Shown: piece by piece, positions 36,027 through 47,629 of the stretch | Layout of the letters: the number at the start of each line of letters is the position of its first letter | Numbering within the stretch: position 1 is the stretch's first letter | NCBI GenBank assembly: GCA_009617715.1 | Contig: VTFK01000307.1 | Span: 124,001 to 188,000 of the forward strand | DNA from: Plectrocnemia conspersa | Lineage: Eukaryota; Arthropoda; Insecta; Trichoptera; Polycentropodidae | Direction: 5' to 3' | Length of the DNA stretch: 64,000 nt | Translations under genes and position numbers: made by a program | The notes under the pieces: generated by a model | The model's database searches: none | What the model saw: only the letters and a program-made list of their open reading frames with translations | What the model was told of the DNA's origin: nothing

Positions 36027-36345
36027 CAGTGGTGGCCAACTGAAATCACTTGGTGAGCCAAATAAAATAATGCATGTCTTTGAAGTGCCACACATAAATA
36101 TTTTACAACTTAATAATATTATTAGTTTTTACATTTAAAATAAATAAACAGCTTACAATTAGGATGTAATATTAAATTCTTTTTTAAAATCGTTTTACCA
36201 TTTCTTTTTTATTACATGATACTATTTCGGTGTCGATCGGTATTTTAATGTAAAACATATAGAAATTTCAAAACTTTAAAAGGGCCAATCAAAACCTTCA
36301 AGTGTGCCACTTGTGGCCCGCGGGACACGGTTTGGCCACGGCTCT
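36027..36345. mobile_element. Non-autonomous hAT MITE
   Basis: The left end reads ACAGTGGTGGCCAACTGAAA and later GTGCCACACAT. The right part reads GTGTGCCACTTGTGGCCCGC and ACACGGTTTGGCCACGG. Reverse-complemented, the right end gives CCGTGGCCAAACCGTG and CCCGCGGGCCAC. This is the well-known GGCCAACC/CGCGGGCCAC terminal signature of hAT MITEs. The last few bases of the right terminus have diverged, and the interior is AT-rich and noncoding. Confidence 0.6.
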
Positions 36346-37160
36346 TCTACACTTTGCATAATACTATTGTTTTTCTACTTTTGGGTTACCGATCGTCAGA
36401 GTGACCTTCTGAACCGTTTTCTATTAGATGTGAACAAATTTCAATGGTGTATTCAAGAAGCTATGCAATTGGCTAATAGACATCTTTATCTGTGATTCAT
36501 CAGAGCTGTTTTGAACCAGAATTATAAAATATGTGAAACTTGGTAACGTAATGAGAAACGCAAAGCCATGAAACTGCATGGACACGAGACATATTAGCAG
36601 ATTGTCCAGCACCTTCACAATAATACATCAAGACAGATGCCAGCTACTCAACGAAATCACAAAGTAAGGCAAAGTAAATATATATGCATCTTTCTCATTC
36701 TAATTAATTATAATTTTCGAGTTTTATATCTGATATTTTATATTCTTTGCTTGGGTGATAGCGCAAAGATAAAAAAAATACCTGAGTAAGATCTTCTTCG
36801 TCGTCTAATTCTTAATGACGCTAGATAGTTGTTTTTCTGATTTTCACCGATTGGAAAGCTCCCCGACTGGTAAATTCTTCGAAACCGTTTTTTTTATTAT
36901 AAACAATTTTTGACACTTTTATTTTTTAATTACATAAATTTAATTTAATATGTTATATTGTAATTTTTTGCAATGTATTTAAACTAAAATTAAAAACGTG
37001 ACTTTTGTATAGTAAATAATATTTCATTTGCCGGTAAATATTTTGCCAGCTCTAGTTTTTTTATATTTTGAAGAAGTCAAAATCACAGAATTACCCGTAT
37101 AATGTTATTCAATCAAAATATCAATTTAGACTTACAAGTTATTCGCGTCACATATTCAAC
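36346..37160. other. Intergenic, one moderately complex block
   Basis: Sequence at 36,370-36,660 is moderately complex (GGTTACCGATCGTCAGAGTG). Opposing open frames overlap there, and neither has a recognisable domain. The remainder is AT-rich. Confidence 0.35.
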
Positions 37161-37250
37161 TGTAGAATCAGTGAACTTTCCGTTCGATGAATGTGTGGTC
37201 GGTGAATTTTTCATTCGACGAATTCACGACTTTCCGTCTGTGAACTTTTC
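37161..37250 (+). repeat. Dispersed repeat, copy A, with internal 20-bp repetition
   Basis: TGTAGAATCAGTGAACTTTC and GGTCGGTGAATTTTTCATTC followed by GACGAATT are shared almost exactly with 49,783-49,860. Within each copy the theme (C/T)GGTGAACTTTCC-TTCGA(T/C)GAA repeats two to three times. It is not in any element family that I recognise. Confidence 0.7.
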
Positions 37251-37370
37251 TAGAGCCGCTTTTGTTTGTGGTAAATTTGTAGCTTGTTTCAAAGGTACCG
37301 CATAGTTTAAATATTTTAAAGATTTCCATAAAATGGTTTTCAATTATATATAAAAACTCTGAAAATAATA

Positions 37371-37406
37371 TCCCGTTCATAATGATAAAGATCATTATGA
37401 ACGGGA
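37371..37406. repeat. Perfect 15-bp hairpin
   Basis: TCCCGTTCATAATGA at 37,371-37,385 is the exact reverse complement of 37,392-37,406, with the 6-base loop TAAAGA between. It could be a cruciform, a microRNA-like stem (too short for one by itself) or a transposon footprint. Confidence 0.8.
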
Positions 37407-37439
37407 GGAGCACGAGCAACGCTTTTAATATCCGATGTT

Positions 37440-37770
37440 TACGGCAATTTTCAGGTGTTAATTGATGTCGCTACACCGTCGAGACTTTCAATCTCACGGA
37501 TACATACTGACTAGGAAATTAGAGGAAAATTGCCGGGCCACATCCGCCAAGAATTCAACCCTCGCAAGAAGAAACATTCACGGTGCGCCAGCATACAGAG
37601 TACGCTCACTCCATGGACCCAACCCTCCCTTGCTCCGACCCTGCGCTGGAATGGCGCCAATGTCAAGACACTACAGAGACAAAGTGCGTTAAATTTTCAT
37701 AGCGCCAGATGTAGTAGTAACAAAGGCGGCAGCCACCCAGCGCCGAGGGCTCGCCGCAGAACTATTTAAG
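37440..37770. promoter_or_regulatory. G+C-rich island with competing open frames
   Basis: From 37,460 to 37,770 the sequence is far richer in G+C than its flanks (CACGGTGCGCCAGC, CCGACCCTGCGCTGG, GCGCCGAGGGCTCGCC). Two forward open frames overlap here (37,462-37,692 and 37,530-37,769). Both are arginine- and serine-rich and neither looks like a known protein. TTTTCAG at 37,448-37,454 could be an acceptor. It ends near a (CA)n microsatellite at 37,784-37,796. Exon, promoter and regulatory island are all possible. Confidence 0.3.
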
Positions 37771-37799
37771 ATTTCTAAAGGACACACACACACACAATG

Positions 37800-40700
37800 A
37801 AGCGTCATAATTAATTAAAGAAATAAAGTGAGTATGTGGGTGGGTGTGTTTGATATATGTATGCGATTCAACGGCATACATCAAGTTTATTACGGCCCGA
37901 TCGCCGTGTAATAATGCATGCCGGTGTTTGTTTTTGAGCAAGTAGTGCCAACTATTTCGCACAATGCCACTACCGCAAACCCTAAAGTGTTACTAACTGA
38001 CACACCGCTGGGGTGTGTACTTTGAAATTATTTATTGTTACGTCGAAACGGATTCCGAGGAAGAAGTCCCCTTTACCTTCAAGTCAGTCAATGAAATACC
38101 GAAAAAAGAAAAAAATATTTAGAGCAAAGGTTGGATTCGGTTCCGTGGGGATCAAACATTTAATTATCAAAGAGTTCAACTTAAAAAGAAAATCGAATTA
38201 ATGTAAAAATATTTGCTAGTATGCTAAAATAAAAATGATTTATTGTATACTACATGATGTATAACTGCTTAAGATAAATGCTATTTTTCATAGAGAGCAA
38301 GAAATTGCGCTGAAAAACATAATTGTGGAACATTGCATTAACTCAATTTGCGAGAAATACTAATACTGTAACCAAAAAAGAAATAAATATTTGATTACGT
38401 CAATTCCGTTATGTACAGTATATTAAAATAAAAAGAGTTTATAATGAGGGAAGAAGTGATGGACTACAATTGTCACTAATTATTTAAAACAATTTGGTTA
38501 AAATAGTGAAGTATATGATAAGTCAATTTAAAAATAAATTGTTTGTTGAATTGACATATTTTATAGACCCCCAGTATTAATATATTTAACACTAATTCAA
38601 CAATATATTATATTAAATAATTATCTCTTGTGTATTTTTATTTCCACGTTTACTCCTGTAACATTGAATGACTGACTTTTTGATATATTTATTGTCAATG
38701 CGAAATAGAAGTTCAAGTTGATTTATGCAAAATGGTGAATAAAATTCTATAAATAAACACAATCTCGTTTCAATGTGAGTCCGGATCATTTTCACAATAA
38801 AATATGTTTCATTGCCTAGGTATGATAGGTAGGTGCTATATTTATATCTGTCCATTATCCTAGCAATCAACTATAATAACTTTAATTGCTAACTTAAAAT
38901 ATGTTTTTGTTTTTGAAGCTAGTTATTGTTGGTATCTAAAAAATGTTCTAAAAAAAAATAAAAATACAAAATGCTAATATATTAAGTATATATGTATATA
39001 TAATAAACTCGCCATACATACGTAAACAATTCTATATAAGACACACCATTTAATATTATAATAGTGTTATTAAATTTTAAATTTAATTATAAATTTATTT
39101 TAAATTGTTACGTTGCTATTCTGGAACCCTTTATAATTCAATTAATGTACAGACTATTGCTTGAGGATTAAACATTATTATAGCTATATATCATACACAA
39201 TACTGTATTATTAAAATACAATAATCTAACTTTAACTACTTTACAGAGTAGTAGCAAACTAGATATTAATATATGGTTTTCTTTCAATAATATATTATTC
39301 GAGGATTATTTATCAACGTTACGAACTTCAAAATATATTGTCAAGAGGTTGGTATTGAACAATATTTTCTTAATTACATATATATTCGCAGAAGAATCTT
39401 TACTTACGTTATTTATTTATTTACATACGTAAATATATGTGCATGGCATAACAATACTATTCGATTGATGGTTAAAAATTGATAAGTTGTCCTAAGCCTC
39501 TGTTCTTGCATGCGATACCATAATTAATTTGTAGGAACACAATATTTGGTACACAAAAATGGGGTTTTATTAAAATTAATTATATGTATTGTATTTATAA
39601 AATTATAAGTAAGAAACGAGTATCGTTGCAATATATTTAACTTTGGCAATATAATACAGAAAGGTTTAAATATAGCCATGATATTTATACGCTGAGATTG
39701 CAAAATTCGGTCGTAATTAATGGTAACAAAACCACACAAGTATGCCCTATCAGGATTATCGTGCATCCTGATTACAATTTAAGTTAAGTGATCGGGCTGG
39801 TACGTGTTGATGATAAGGAGCAAAATTAGGGAATTGTGCGTGATTAAATTTAATCTTAAAACACGAGCAAGGGTTGTATGTGTATTATAAACAAATGTTA
39901 ACCGTTTTAGATGGTATTATAAAAAACGAGACTTTAAGGTATCTAGTAAGTAGTTTTGGTTAATAATAAATTTACCTTAATTAATTGATGGATTTTTTAT
40001 TGTCATCAAAAATAATACGTTGCAGTGTTACTCTTTTTTCTTAATACATTTTCATTTATTTATTTTATTAATTTACTTAGCTTTACAGCTAATTTTTATA
40101 TTAGTAAAATTTTGAGTTTTTACTACACCTCAAAAAAGCTAAATGTTCATGAAGATGCAATTATATGTATTATTTAACCTTAATTCAATTGTAGAGTAAG
40201 TATTGAATAATATTATATATCATATATTTTCAATTAATTATTAAAGCTTAGGCCCTAAAATATATAATAATTATAAAATTTAAAAATTATAAACCTTAAC
40301 TATTTTTTTACAAATTGATTGTTGTTCTAATGTTTAATTTTAATATATTTAAAATAATCTGATGATATATAAGCATCCTAATTATTAATTGCGTTTTTAA
40401 AAAAGTGTGTTAAAAATAATTTTAGCGGCGTTGCCCTTGATTAGATTATAAATCTATATATAATACCTACTACAAATCATTTGCACAAAAATTTTAGATT
40501 GCAAAACTTAATTTTAAACCTTTCTCCTAAACATTTTTCAATCGGTTTCTGTTGCCAAACTATTTCAATTACTATCTTTGTGTCTTTCCACAATAACAAT
40601 ACCCTCTAGTATGAAAATAAGTTTGCTTGCGCTACGGTTAGGAATATATGTTTTTTAACTTATTTAAAGATGAATGACTGTATATAATTTTGTATGATTA

Positions 40701-41990
40701 TGAAAAATCGATGAATATATGACAAATTTCTATTTAGTTTACGTACACAGACAAAGAAAAATCAACCCCGAAAAAATTAGAAATTGCTCACGATGTTTTG
40801 TATTATTAATAATACTAATACTACCAGTGAGATTTATTCCAAATATTGTAAAGGTTTATCAAATATATTTTATTTTTGGTTAATGTATATTGTAATCGAA
40901 ATTGATTTTCCCCTACATTTCAATTTTTGCCGATTTAAAAGCATTTTTATGATAGCGTTTATTAATTTTAATGCTTGGTTATGGGTCTGCGTTAAATTCG
41001 GTCGTTAAATCGTGTCGTTAAGTGGACCTATCGAGAGCACATCATAAAATATCAATGCGAGAGACGTTAGAAGAGGGTTACATTATAGTTAACTGGGTTT
41101 TGAAACGACGGCTCGTCTGATTTAAAATTAAACATTAACAATCTGACCGAGTGACGTTCACCTGATTAGCATTTGTAAATTCGCTTTTAAAGTTAACTTT
41201 CATATCATAAATTATGAACGTTCAAGGACGACCTTTGACGCAAAGGAGGATTTAATAAATAAATTGGCAAAGTTATTTATAAAATATTAACTCCGATTGC
41301 TCAATGATGCATACTAAATATTTTTTATAAAAACATTTATGCTTTCCAGTATCAATTATTATTTTATATTAATAAAACAATAATTAAAAAAATAATAATT
41401 TCCTGAAAGAAGTTTTTAATAATTAATTTGATAAAAATAGTGCATGTAGCCAAAGTAAGTATCATGATGTAATATGAGAGGCAATGAATATATTGCTTCT
41501 AATGAAAAAGTTGTTTGTTTTCAGTTGGAATGGTTATTAAATACTTAAAGACAAATTAAAGGCTATTTATTCGTATTCAATGGTCATTTTATCCACACAG
41601 TATTTCGGTGTAATGTGTATTCACTATGTAAGGTAATTTTATGAAGTTTTAAGAAACTTTAATGTAAAAAGTAATTAACATATTTTTTAATACAAAGTAA
41701 TACTGGAATTATTGTGCAATTAAAAAATTAGACGAGTTTTAAGCACCACACGTGCATATATTTACCATCGAGTTGAAACCTCTTAAATTAATTAATTTTG
41801 ATACTATATGTTAGGTCTACATTGATACCTATATATTTTTCATGTATAACGAAAACATAAAAATAGGGTAGCAACAGCAATTACGTCTTCACTGTGGAAT
41901 AAAAGAGTGAATATTTGCAGAATAACATTTGTACCAATTCTAGAAATATGAAAGTCTTAACTCTATGCGTTATTGTAACAATGCTCTAAC
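37800..41990. other. Mostly AT-rich intergenic DNA
   Basis: No gene is supported. Slightly richer blocks are at 37,860-38,170 and 41,010-41,250. The second contains GACGACCTTTGACGC, which resembles a nuclear-receptor half site with CTTTGA. Open frames at 38,613-38,870 and 39,524-39,766 (minus) are without recognisable domains. Confidence 0.4.
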
Positions 41991-42490
41991 GTTTGTATAG
42001 CTGAAATATAATGGTGTTCGTCTTCCGGCAAAATAACGCCTCCAGTTTATTTTGTATGCGATGGGTAAATATATAGATGCAAATTGGGATTTTTCCCCAT
42101 GACAGTAATCTCAACGGAACTATCGTGCTGGTAAGTGATTCGGAAAAATATATTCTTGAGCCCCGATTTGCGAATCGTAGCGGAACAGATTAACAATAAA
42201 TATTCGTTCGTGTGGAAGCGCTCTAAAGTTTGCGGCCAAAGAGCTACGTGTGCCACATTTCAAACGAGCCTACGCCGATGACACTGGAAAACTTTACATC
42301 ACGAAAATTCATTAAATAATTTACCCATTTCGAGCACTCGAAACTTACTCGGGAGAAAATGCGAAAGTTTCCGACGAGAGAGAAGGAGAGAGTCAAATAA
42401 ATATCCTTCACATCGGACCGTTTTAAAAGCCAAACGACAGACGGGAGGCTTTCAATCAAAATTTTCTACCATTGACGTATTCGAGTGCTT
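41990..42490. promoter_or_regulatory. G+C-richer island, candidate conserved element
   Basis: There is sustained complexity and many CG dinucleotides (GTTCGTCTTCCGGC, CATTTCGAGCACTCG, CGACGAGAGAGAAGG, CATCGGACCG). Two minus-strand open frames of about 70 codons cover parts of it, but no domain or splice pattern is visible. Confidence 0.3.
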
Positions 42491-42620
42491 TAACCGTTCA
42501 AGTGCCAAAGGGTGTTCTATTAAATATTATCATCATAAAATTCTTTATGATTGTGGAAATAAATGCAGCTATAATATATTATATTCATGATACGTATATT
42601 ATAGCAATACGATATTGACT

Positions 42621-42922
42621 TATTATTGTCACATTAAGAATATATTAATACGCATGAAAATATGACAATTAATTTGAATCTCTTGGGTAAGTTTGTTAAG
42701 TCAGACGTCGGGAAATTTGTGTCTTGGGAAGATAGTTTCGGGTAGATGAATTTGTGCATTCGGTCTGTCGGCGAGTTTAATGTTAGATAATAAGCATTCG
42801 ATCAATGGTACAGCATCAGATAAAATAGTATTTAATTATTGTCACATTAAAAATATTAAATACGCATTCATTTTAAGTATTATTATATTTAATTATTGTC
42901 ACATTAAGAATATATTAATATC
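42621..42922 (+). repeat. Three scattered copies of a 32-35 bp motif
   Basis: TTATTGTCACATTAAGAATA followed by TATTAATACGCAT occurs at 42,621-42,655, with close copies at 42,835-42,866 and 42,892-42,922. Spacings are unequal (about 214 and 57 bases), so this is not a simple tandem. It may be a local duplication remnant. Confidence 0.65.
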
Positions 42923-43013
42923 CTTATTTTAATACCTCATATGTCATGTGCAAATGGCACTTTCGATAAATTGATTAATTCGAATAGAGCACGAAGTCAG
43001 AAATATCAGCTCC

Positions 43014-43055
43014 ATAGTGGAGAGAATTAAATTTATAGTGGAGAGAATTAAAATT
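43014..43055 (+). repeat. 21-bp tandem duplication
   Basis: ATAGTGGAGAGAATTAAATT plus T is repeated immediately as ATAGTGGAGAGAATTAAAAT plus T. Confidence 0.85.
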
Positions 43056-44139
43056 ATATTCGTGTTTTTAGTAATTTAATTCTCTGAACATAAAATTATG
43101 GAAGAAATTAAAAATAGAAAAAAGTGTTTATATTATTAAATATAAACAATACGAATACTAGCAATATTTGAATAAAAATTAACCATGAAATAACGAAAAA
43201 TTAAATTTAAATTATTGAACAAAAATAAATATTAAAAATTGCGTTTGCACCGCACGCCACTGAGCGATAAAGTCAAAACATAACTGAAATTTGTCAGTTG
43301 GATCACAAATTAACGGACAATTTAATATCTCTGCATGGTAAAAATCATGCAGCTAGATAAAAAATATAGTTATTAGTATTATACTTGAAACATAAACTTA
43401 GGTATATATAATAAAAACAGAAAAATGGAAATCGGCATATATAAACAATTTTCAATTCATCTCTGAATCGACATTCTATATGATTTATTTTATCAGATTG
43501 CTGATAAGGTTAACACTGTCATTGTATATTTAATTTTTTATTGTCATAAAAATGAATTTTATTCTCACAACAGTTATAGCATTCCGCCAGTTTACCAATG
43601 ACGAAATTAACACGATGTATTTTTTTGCTTTATAAGAGCATATTGCATCCGATACTTTATTATCTCTTTTTTTACATGGTAAATGTATACGAAAAGAAGT
43701 GACATATACAAAGCTGTATTTATTTTATTTGTATTGATTATTTATATCAGCCACGATTATACTAACCAATAACCAAAAGCAAAAATATTAAAAATAACAC
43801 GGTAATGCTGAAATTCCATAAATTACTCATGTTTCTTTATTAATATGTGCAGCTGTAGACTTTCTCAATGGCTGGTTCAGTTTTTTATCTCCTTTAAAAC
43901 AATATGAATAATGTTTATTATAAGATCTATTTTAAATCTTTTCGGTAGCAGGTATAATTAAAATTAATTTTCGTATTGCTTTGAAATTTAACACATTTAA
44001 TGCTTTATAATTTTTAAATTACAGTAAATAGTCTTGTATTGTATTAATTATTAAGTAAATTTATTAGTATATTTTTTCGTTTACTATTCGATTACTACCA
44101 TTAAATAAAAGTGAAATATTTTGGCCGTTACTTTGTTGT
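43056..44139. other. AT-rich intergenic DNA
   Basis: Nothing recognised apart from a short CG-containing string at 43,248-43,265. Confidence 0.45.
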
Positions 44140-44420
44140 TCGTATTATAACACCTTGGCGGGTCCGTTCGGCGCGGTTTCCCTTTAACGTGTGCTCCACA
44201 TTTCTCACGTTCGCATGTACGAAATGCTGTCATGTCTGATTTTGATGTGGGATTTGTGTGATTTACAGATGTGGTTTTCGTATCAGAAGGCGTCTATTTA
44301 TGAGCCGCGATGTGCAGAATTTTAAGGACACGCGGCGAACGAATCGAGAATTTTCGGCAAAGACCCGGAGGAAATTCGCGAAATAAAATATTCGCGTTTT
44401 ATATTCAATATTATATATTA
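44140..44420. promoter_or_regulatory. G+C-richer island with splice-like acceptor
   Basis: The block begins CCTTGGCGGGTCCGTTCGGC and ends in AATTCGCGAAATAAAATATT. After GTGATTTACAG (44,260-44,270) one phase stays open for about 37 codons (CGFRIRRRLFMSRDVQNF...). An alternative phase starts ATGTGGTTTTCG and stops after 18 codons. No known domain. It may be an exon or a conserved regulatory block. Confidence 0.25.
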
Positions 44421-46257
44421 TATTATCAAATTCAGATAAAACATATATCTTATTTTTCATGACGGTAATGTAATGTTAAAGGCAAATAGAAATATTAAGG
44501 TATTATTATCACCGGACACATATACATGCATACGTGGTGAACAGACTACTACTCACATGGCAACTGGTCACAAAGAAACTTGCTCACACAGAAAGGTACG
44601 TTTTTTAAGACCAGTTAATTAATTTCAATACACGTTCATTGCGAACAAATAATTGAGACGTTCTACATGTATAATATATCCATTAACTTATTTAACATGA
44701 CATATTTGTAAGGTAAGAATTCAAGACAAAAGTTTTTTAACTGGATAATCGTGAGGGAAACTTGCCACTAGGGTGTTATGTTAACAAGATTTTAAAAAAA
44801 CGTAATTAATGTATAAGTTTATAATATAAATTCATCCATTTACTAAGTTATGATAGTTGGAGCTGTTTATATTATTTAATCAACGGGAAAATGAAAAAAC
44901 GTTTGCATTTTATATATTTATATAAATTGTAAGAAACTTAAAACAATATTATCATATTACGTAGAAAGAATTGGAATATATATATTGGTTTATTATTATT
45001 ATTATAATTAGTTCTCAGCAGTAAAAGCTAACGTATTGAAATAAAACTAATTAGTGTTAATTTTGTGAGGTGAATCTAAGTATCTTTTTTGTGTAGCATA
45101 TTTCTTTGATTGTAAAAAGAAGTAGTAGAAGTGTTGCTAACGATGCAATTAGCATACTGTTTGCATGCATTAAAAAGGAGCATACGACGCAAATGGCCGT
45201 TTTAATTCTTTGTGATTTTTCTTTGAGTTTTTCTTTAGTGCCGACGAAGAATGGAACGTTTGGTCATTTGTTATTTTCGTCTAGGCAAAGAACGGTTGGG
45301 TCTCCTTTCTTTATAACGCAAAAGGTTGTATGGTAATTTTACTATACATGTAGGACCGATGTTCGCTTCAATGCGATATATCTTTTAGGTGGGATTAAAT
45401 TGAAAAAATAATATAAATCACCAGTGAAAAATAATTGAAAATTACATATTAATACATTATATTTGGTTTAATATTTATGGAATATTGTTTGCTACTATAA
45501 TAACATTTATTTACTAAAAAAAATATATATTGTAACGTAATTTAGTTCAATGCGTTAGATTATGGAATCGTAATTCAAACCGTAATGTCTAGACTTGCTA
45601 TCTGATATTTTAGGCAATTAATATGCTTTAATAAATTATTATGTACAAATATGGAGTGCGCAGTATCTTCGAATATTAAAGAAGCCCCTTTATTAGAAGA
45701 ATAGTTTAAAAATATAGTCCAAATAGAAAAATCATGAGAATATTATTTGTTTGTCTAAAACTAAATATAGCAAAAACTGTTATTAATTGATTGACATTAA
45801 AACAATGTTGATAATTGTTCACAACTGAAAGAGTAACTGGGTGCCGAAAAAGTAAATTGATGTACACCATTTTTTATCATGTATATTATTTTTTTCATTT
45901 TTACTATGTATATTATTCTATAAATATATTCTGGTCATTAGTCATTTACTTTCCGAATATTCTTTGTATATATAATTACATATGTAATATACGTAGTATG
46001 TATGTACATATGAAGTAATCATATTTAGAAGGTATCATCACGGATTCTGGAAATTGTTTCGCGTAATATTTTTTGGTATGATTATGGCAATGTTTTTTTA
46101 ATGTTGGTATTAAAAGGCGTTTTATATATTATTTGTAACGCTTTATTTTGAATGAAGTGTAGAAAAGATGAATTACTAATGTAACTCTATTCTTAGATAG
46201 CATATATATTATAATCTAATTAGCAGTTTATATGTATAGTAAAAAATACGTTTTCTT
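44421..46257. other. Intergenic, mostly AT-rich
   Basis: A mildly complex block at 45,100-45,340 includes a 76-codon open frame without recognisable features. Otherwise nothing. Confidence 0.4.
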
Positions 46258-46692
46258 CCTAATGCGCTGCTTCTGTTAGTTATTGATTTTAGGGCCGCAA
46301 TGGCAGCAAGTCCTTTGGACTTTAGTTCCGCGATATGCTTTGTGAATTTAAGGTTGCAGACTTAATTTTTATACTCAGGTATTAGACGCTCACCCTTAAT
46401 TTAATGCAGTTTCCTTGTTCAGCAATTAAGATGCGGAGACAAAGGTTGTCTGCAAGTTATAATAAGTATCGCTTCTGTTTTATCTTACTTTTTTTTATTT
46501 TTACATTTAGTAAAATAACTATTTTATTAATATTTTTGTAGTCTAATTGCAATTGGTTTAAGGCTATAATAACTCGTCGTGACAGCTTCCACCTTTCAGG
46601 CAAGAGCGTATTATATGGATAAAATAACCAGGAGCTTAATCGTGTGCTTTTTCAATATCTAGTATTAATAGTCCTTTACCCTTTTTTATGTT
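46258..46692 (-). mobile_element. Jockey-clade LINE reverse transcriptase relic
   Basis: On the minus strand, KGLLILDIEKAHD (about 46,690-46,640) matches RT motif A (FLDIEKAFD). Further on, NKTEAILIITCRQPLSPHLN and later NLKFTKHIAELKSKGLAAI followed by ALKSITNRSS match the region after the RT palm in Jockey-type elements (KTEAILF.RRRP...KFTKHI......AL..L.NR.S). The YADD/FADD motif C and motif B between them are missing, and several stops interrupt the frames. It is an internally deleted pseudogene. Confidence 0.75.
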
Positions 46693-46928
46693 TAAATTAG
46701 TAAAATTGGTTTTAGTCGTTAAATGCATTTCGGAACACTAAATTTTTCATTGCTAATTTGACAGTCGACAAATTATTTTAGGTGTAATTAGATATATTTT
46801 TAATATTTTATTTGCTGTGAATATTATCTTATTTTTTTTTTTTTTAATGGGATTTTTTTGGCTGTTTTCCAGATAACGGTTTTAGCGAATATTTTAGCGA
46901 ATACCGAATTGTGTATTCTTACTTATAC

Positions 46929-47629
46929 TTAACCCTTAAATGCACGGTGTTGCAAATCTGCAACAGTTTATTTAAGCGCTTATTACTCAGTCTATGATCA
47001 ATAAAGGAACTCTGCTGCATAGTGTTACATATGTGTAACAAACGCCAAGCCATTGTGTTTTCAAATTATTCCGATAGATGTCTCTGTACTCGCGATAATG
47101 CTATTTAAAAAAAATCTTTGGATGCAGATGCGTCACATTTTTGGGAATTTCAAAATTTGTTTTCATTGGTGCTAGTGGATATAAAACGAAATACAATTAA
47201 TTATATACTCCAAAAAGGTGAGTCTACCATTGTTTATTTATTTTTGATTTCTATTTTTTGTAATAGTTGCATAAAATAAAAAAAGCATGCAGTTGTAGAC
47301 ACTGGCCCATATTGATTAAGAGAAACAGATGAGATATGTTGAAATGCAATGGAATTTTACAAACAATGTGTGAAAAATGTTTCAATAAGAAGAAAAATTG
47401 CTTAAATAATTTCCACTTGTAAATATTTTTTGTATGTTTTTAATTTTGTTATATTTGGTTGCGTTCTGCACGATGTTGCATATTTACGACAAGCATTTTT
47501 TTTTATAAATATAGTCCACAAATAAGCCTAAATATTTTTTAATTTATTTTTGTCGTCATTTTCAGTCTAATTTTAATATGAAAATATATTTATTTTTAAA
47601 TTTGGAAAAATCATGCATTTAAGGGTTAA
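46929..47629 (+). mobile_element. piggyBac-like element bounded by TTAA
   Basis: The left end is TTAACCCTTAAATGCACGG and the right end TGCATTTAAGGGTTAA, giving inverted CCCTTAAATGCA repeats directly abutting TTAA at both sides. TTAA is the target duplicated by piggyBac transposons. Length is 701 bases, too short for a transposase of the usual 500-600 residues. Internally, around 47,285-47,410, a frame with ACSCRHWP, one stop, then CNGILQTMCEKCFNKKKNCL resembles the cysteine-rich C-terminal domain of piggyBac transposases. That would make this an internally deleted derivative and not a MITE built from scratch. Confidence 0.8.

Noticed and set aside
37462..37769. Two arginine-rich plus-strand frames as genes
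   Set aside because: They overlap in different frames with equal quality, so neither can be preferred. Kept only as a G+C-rich island.
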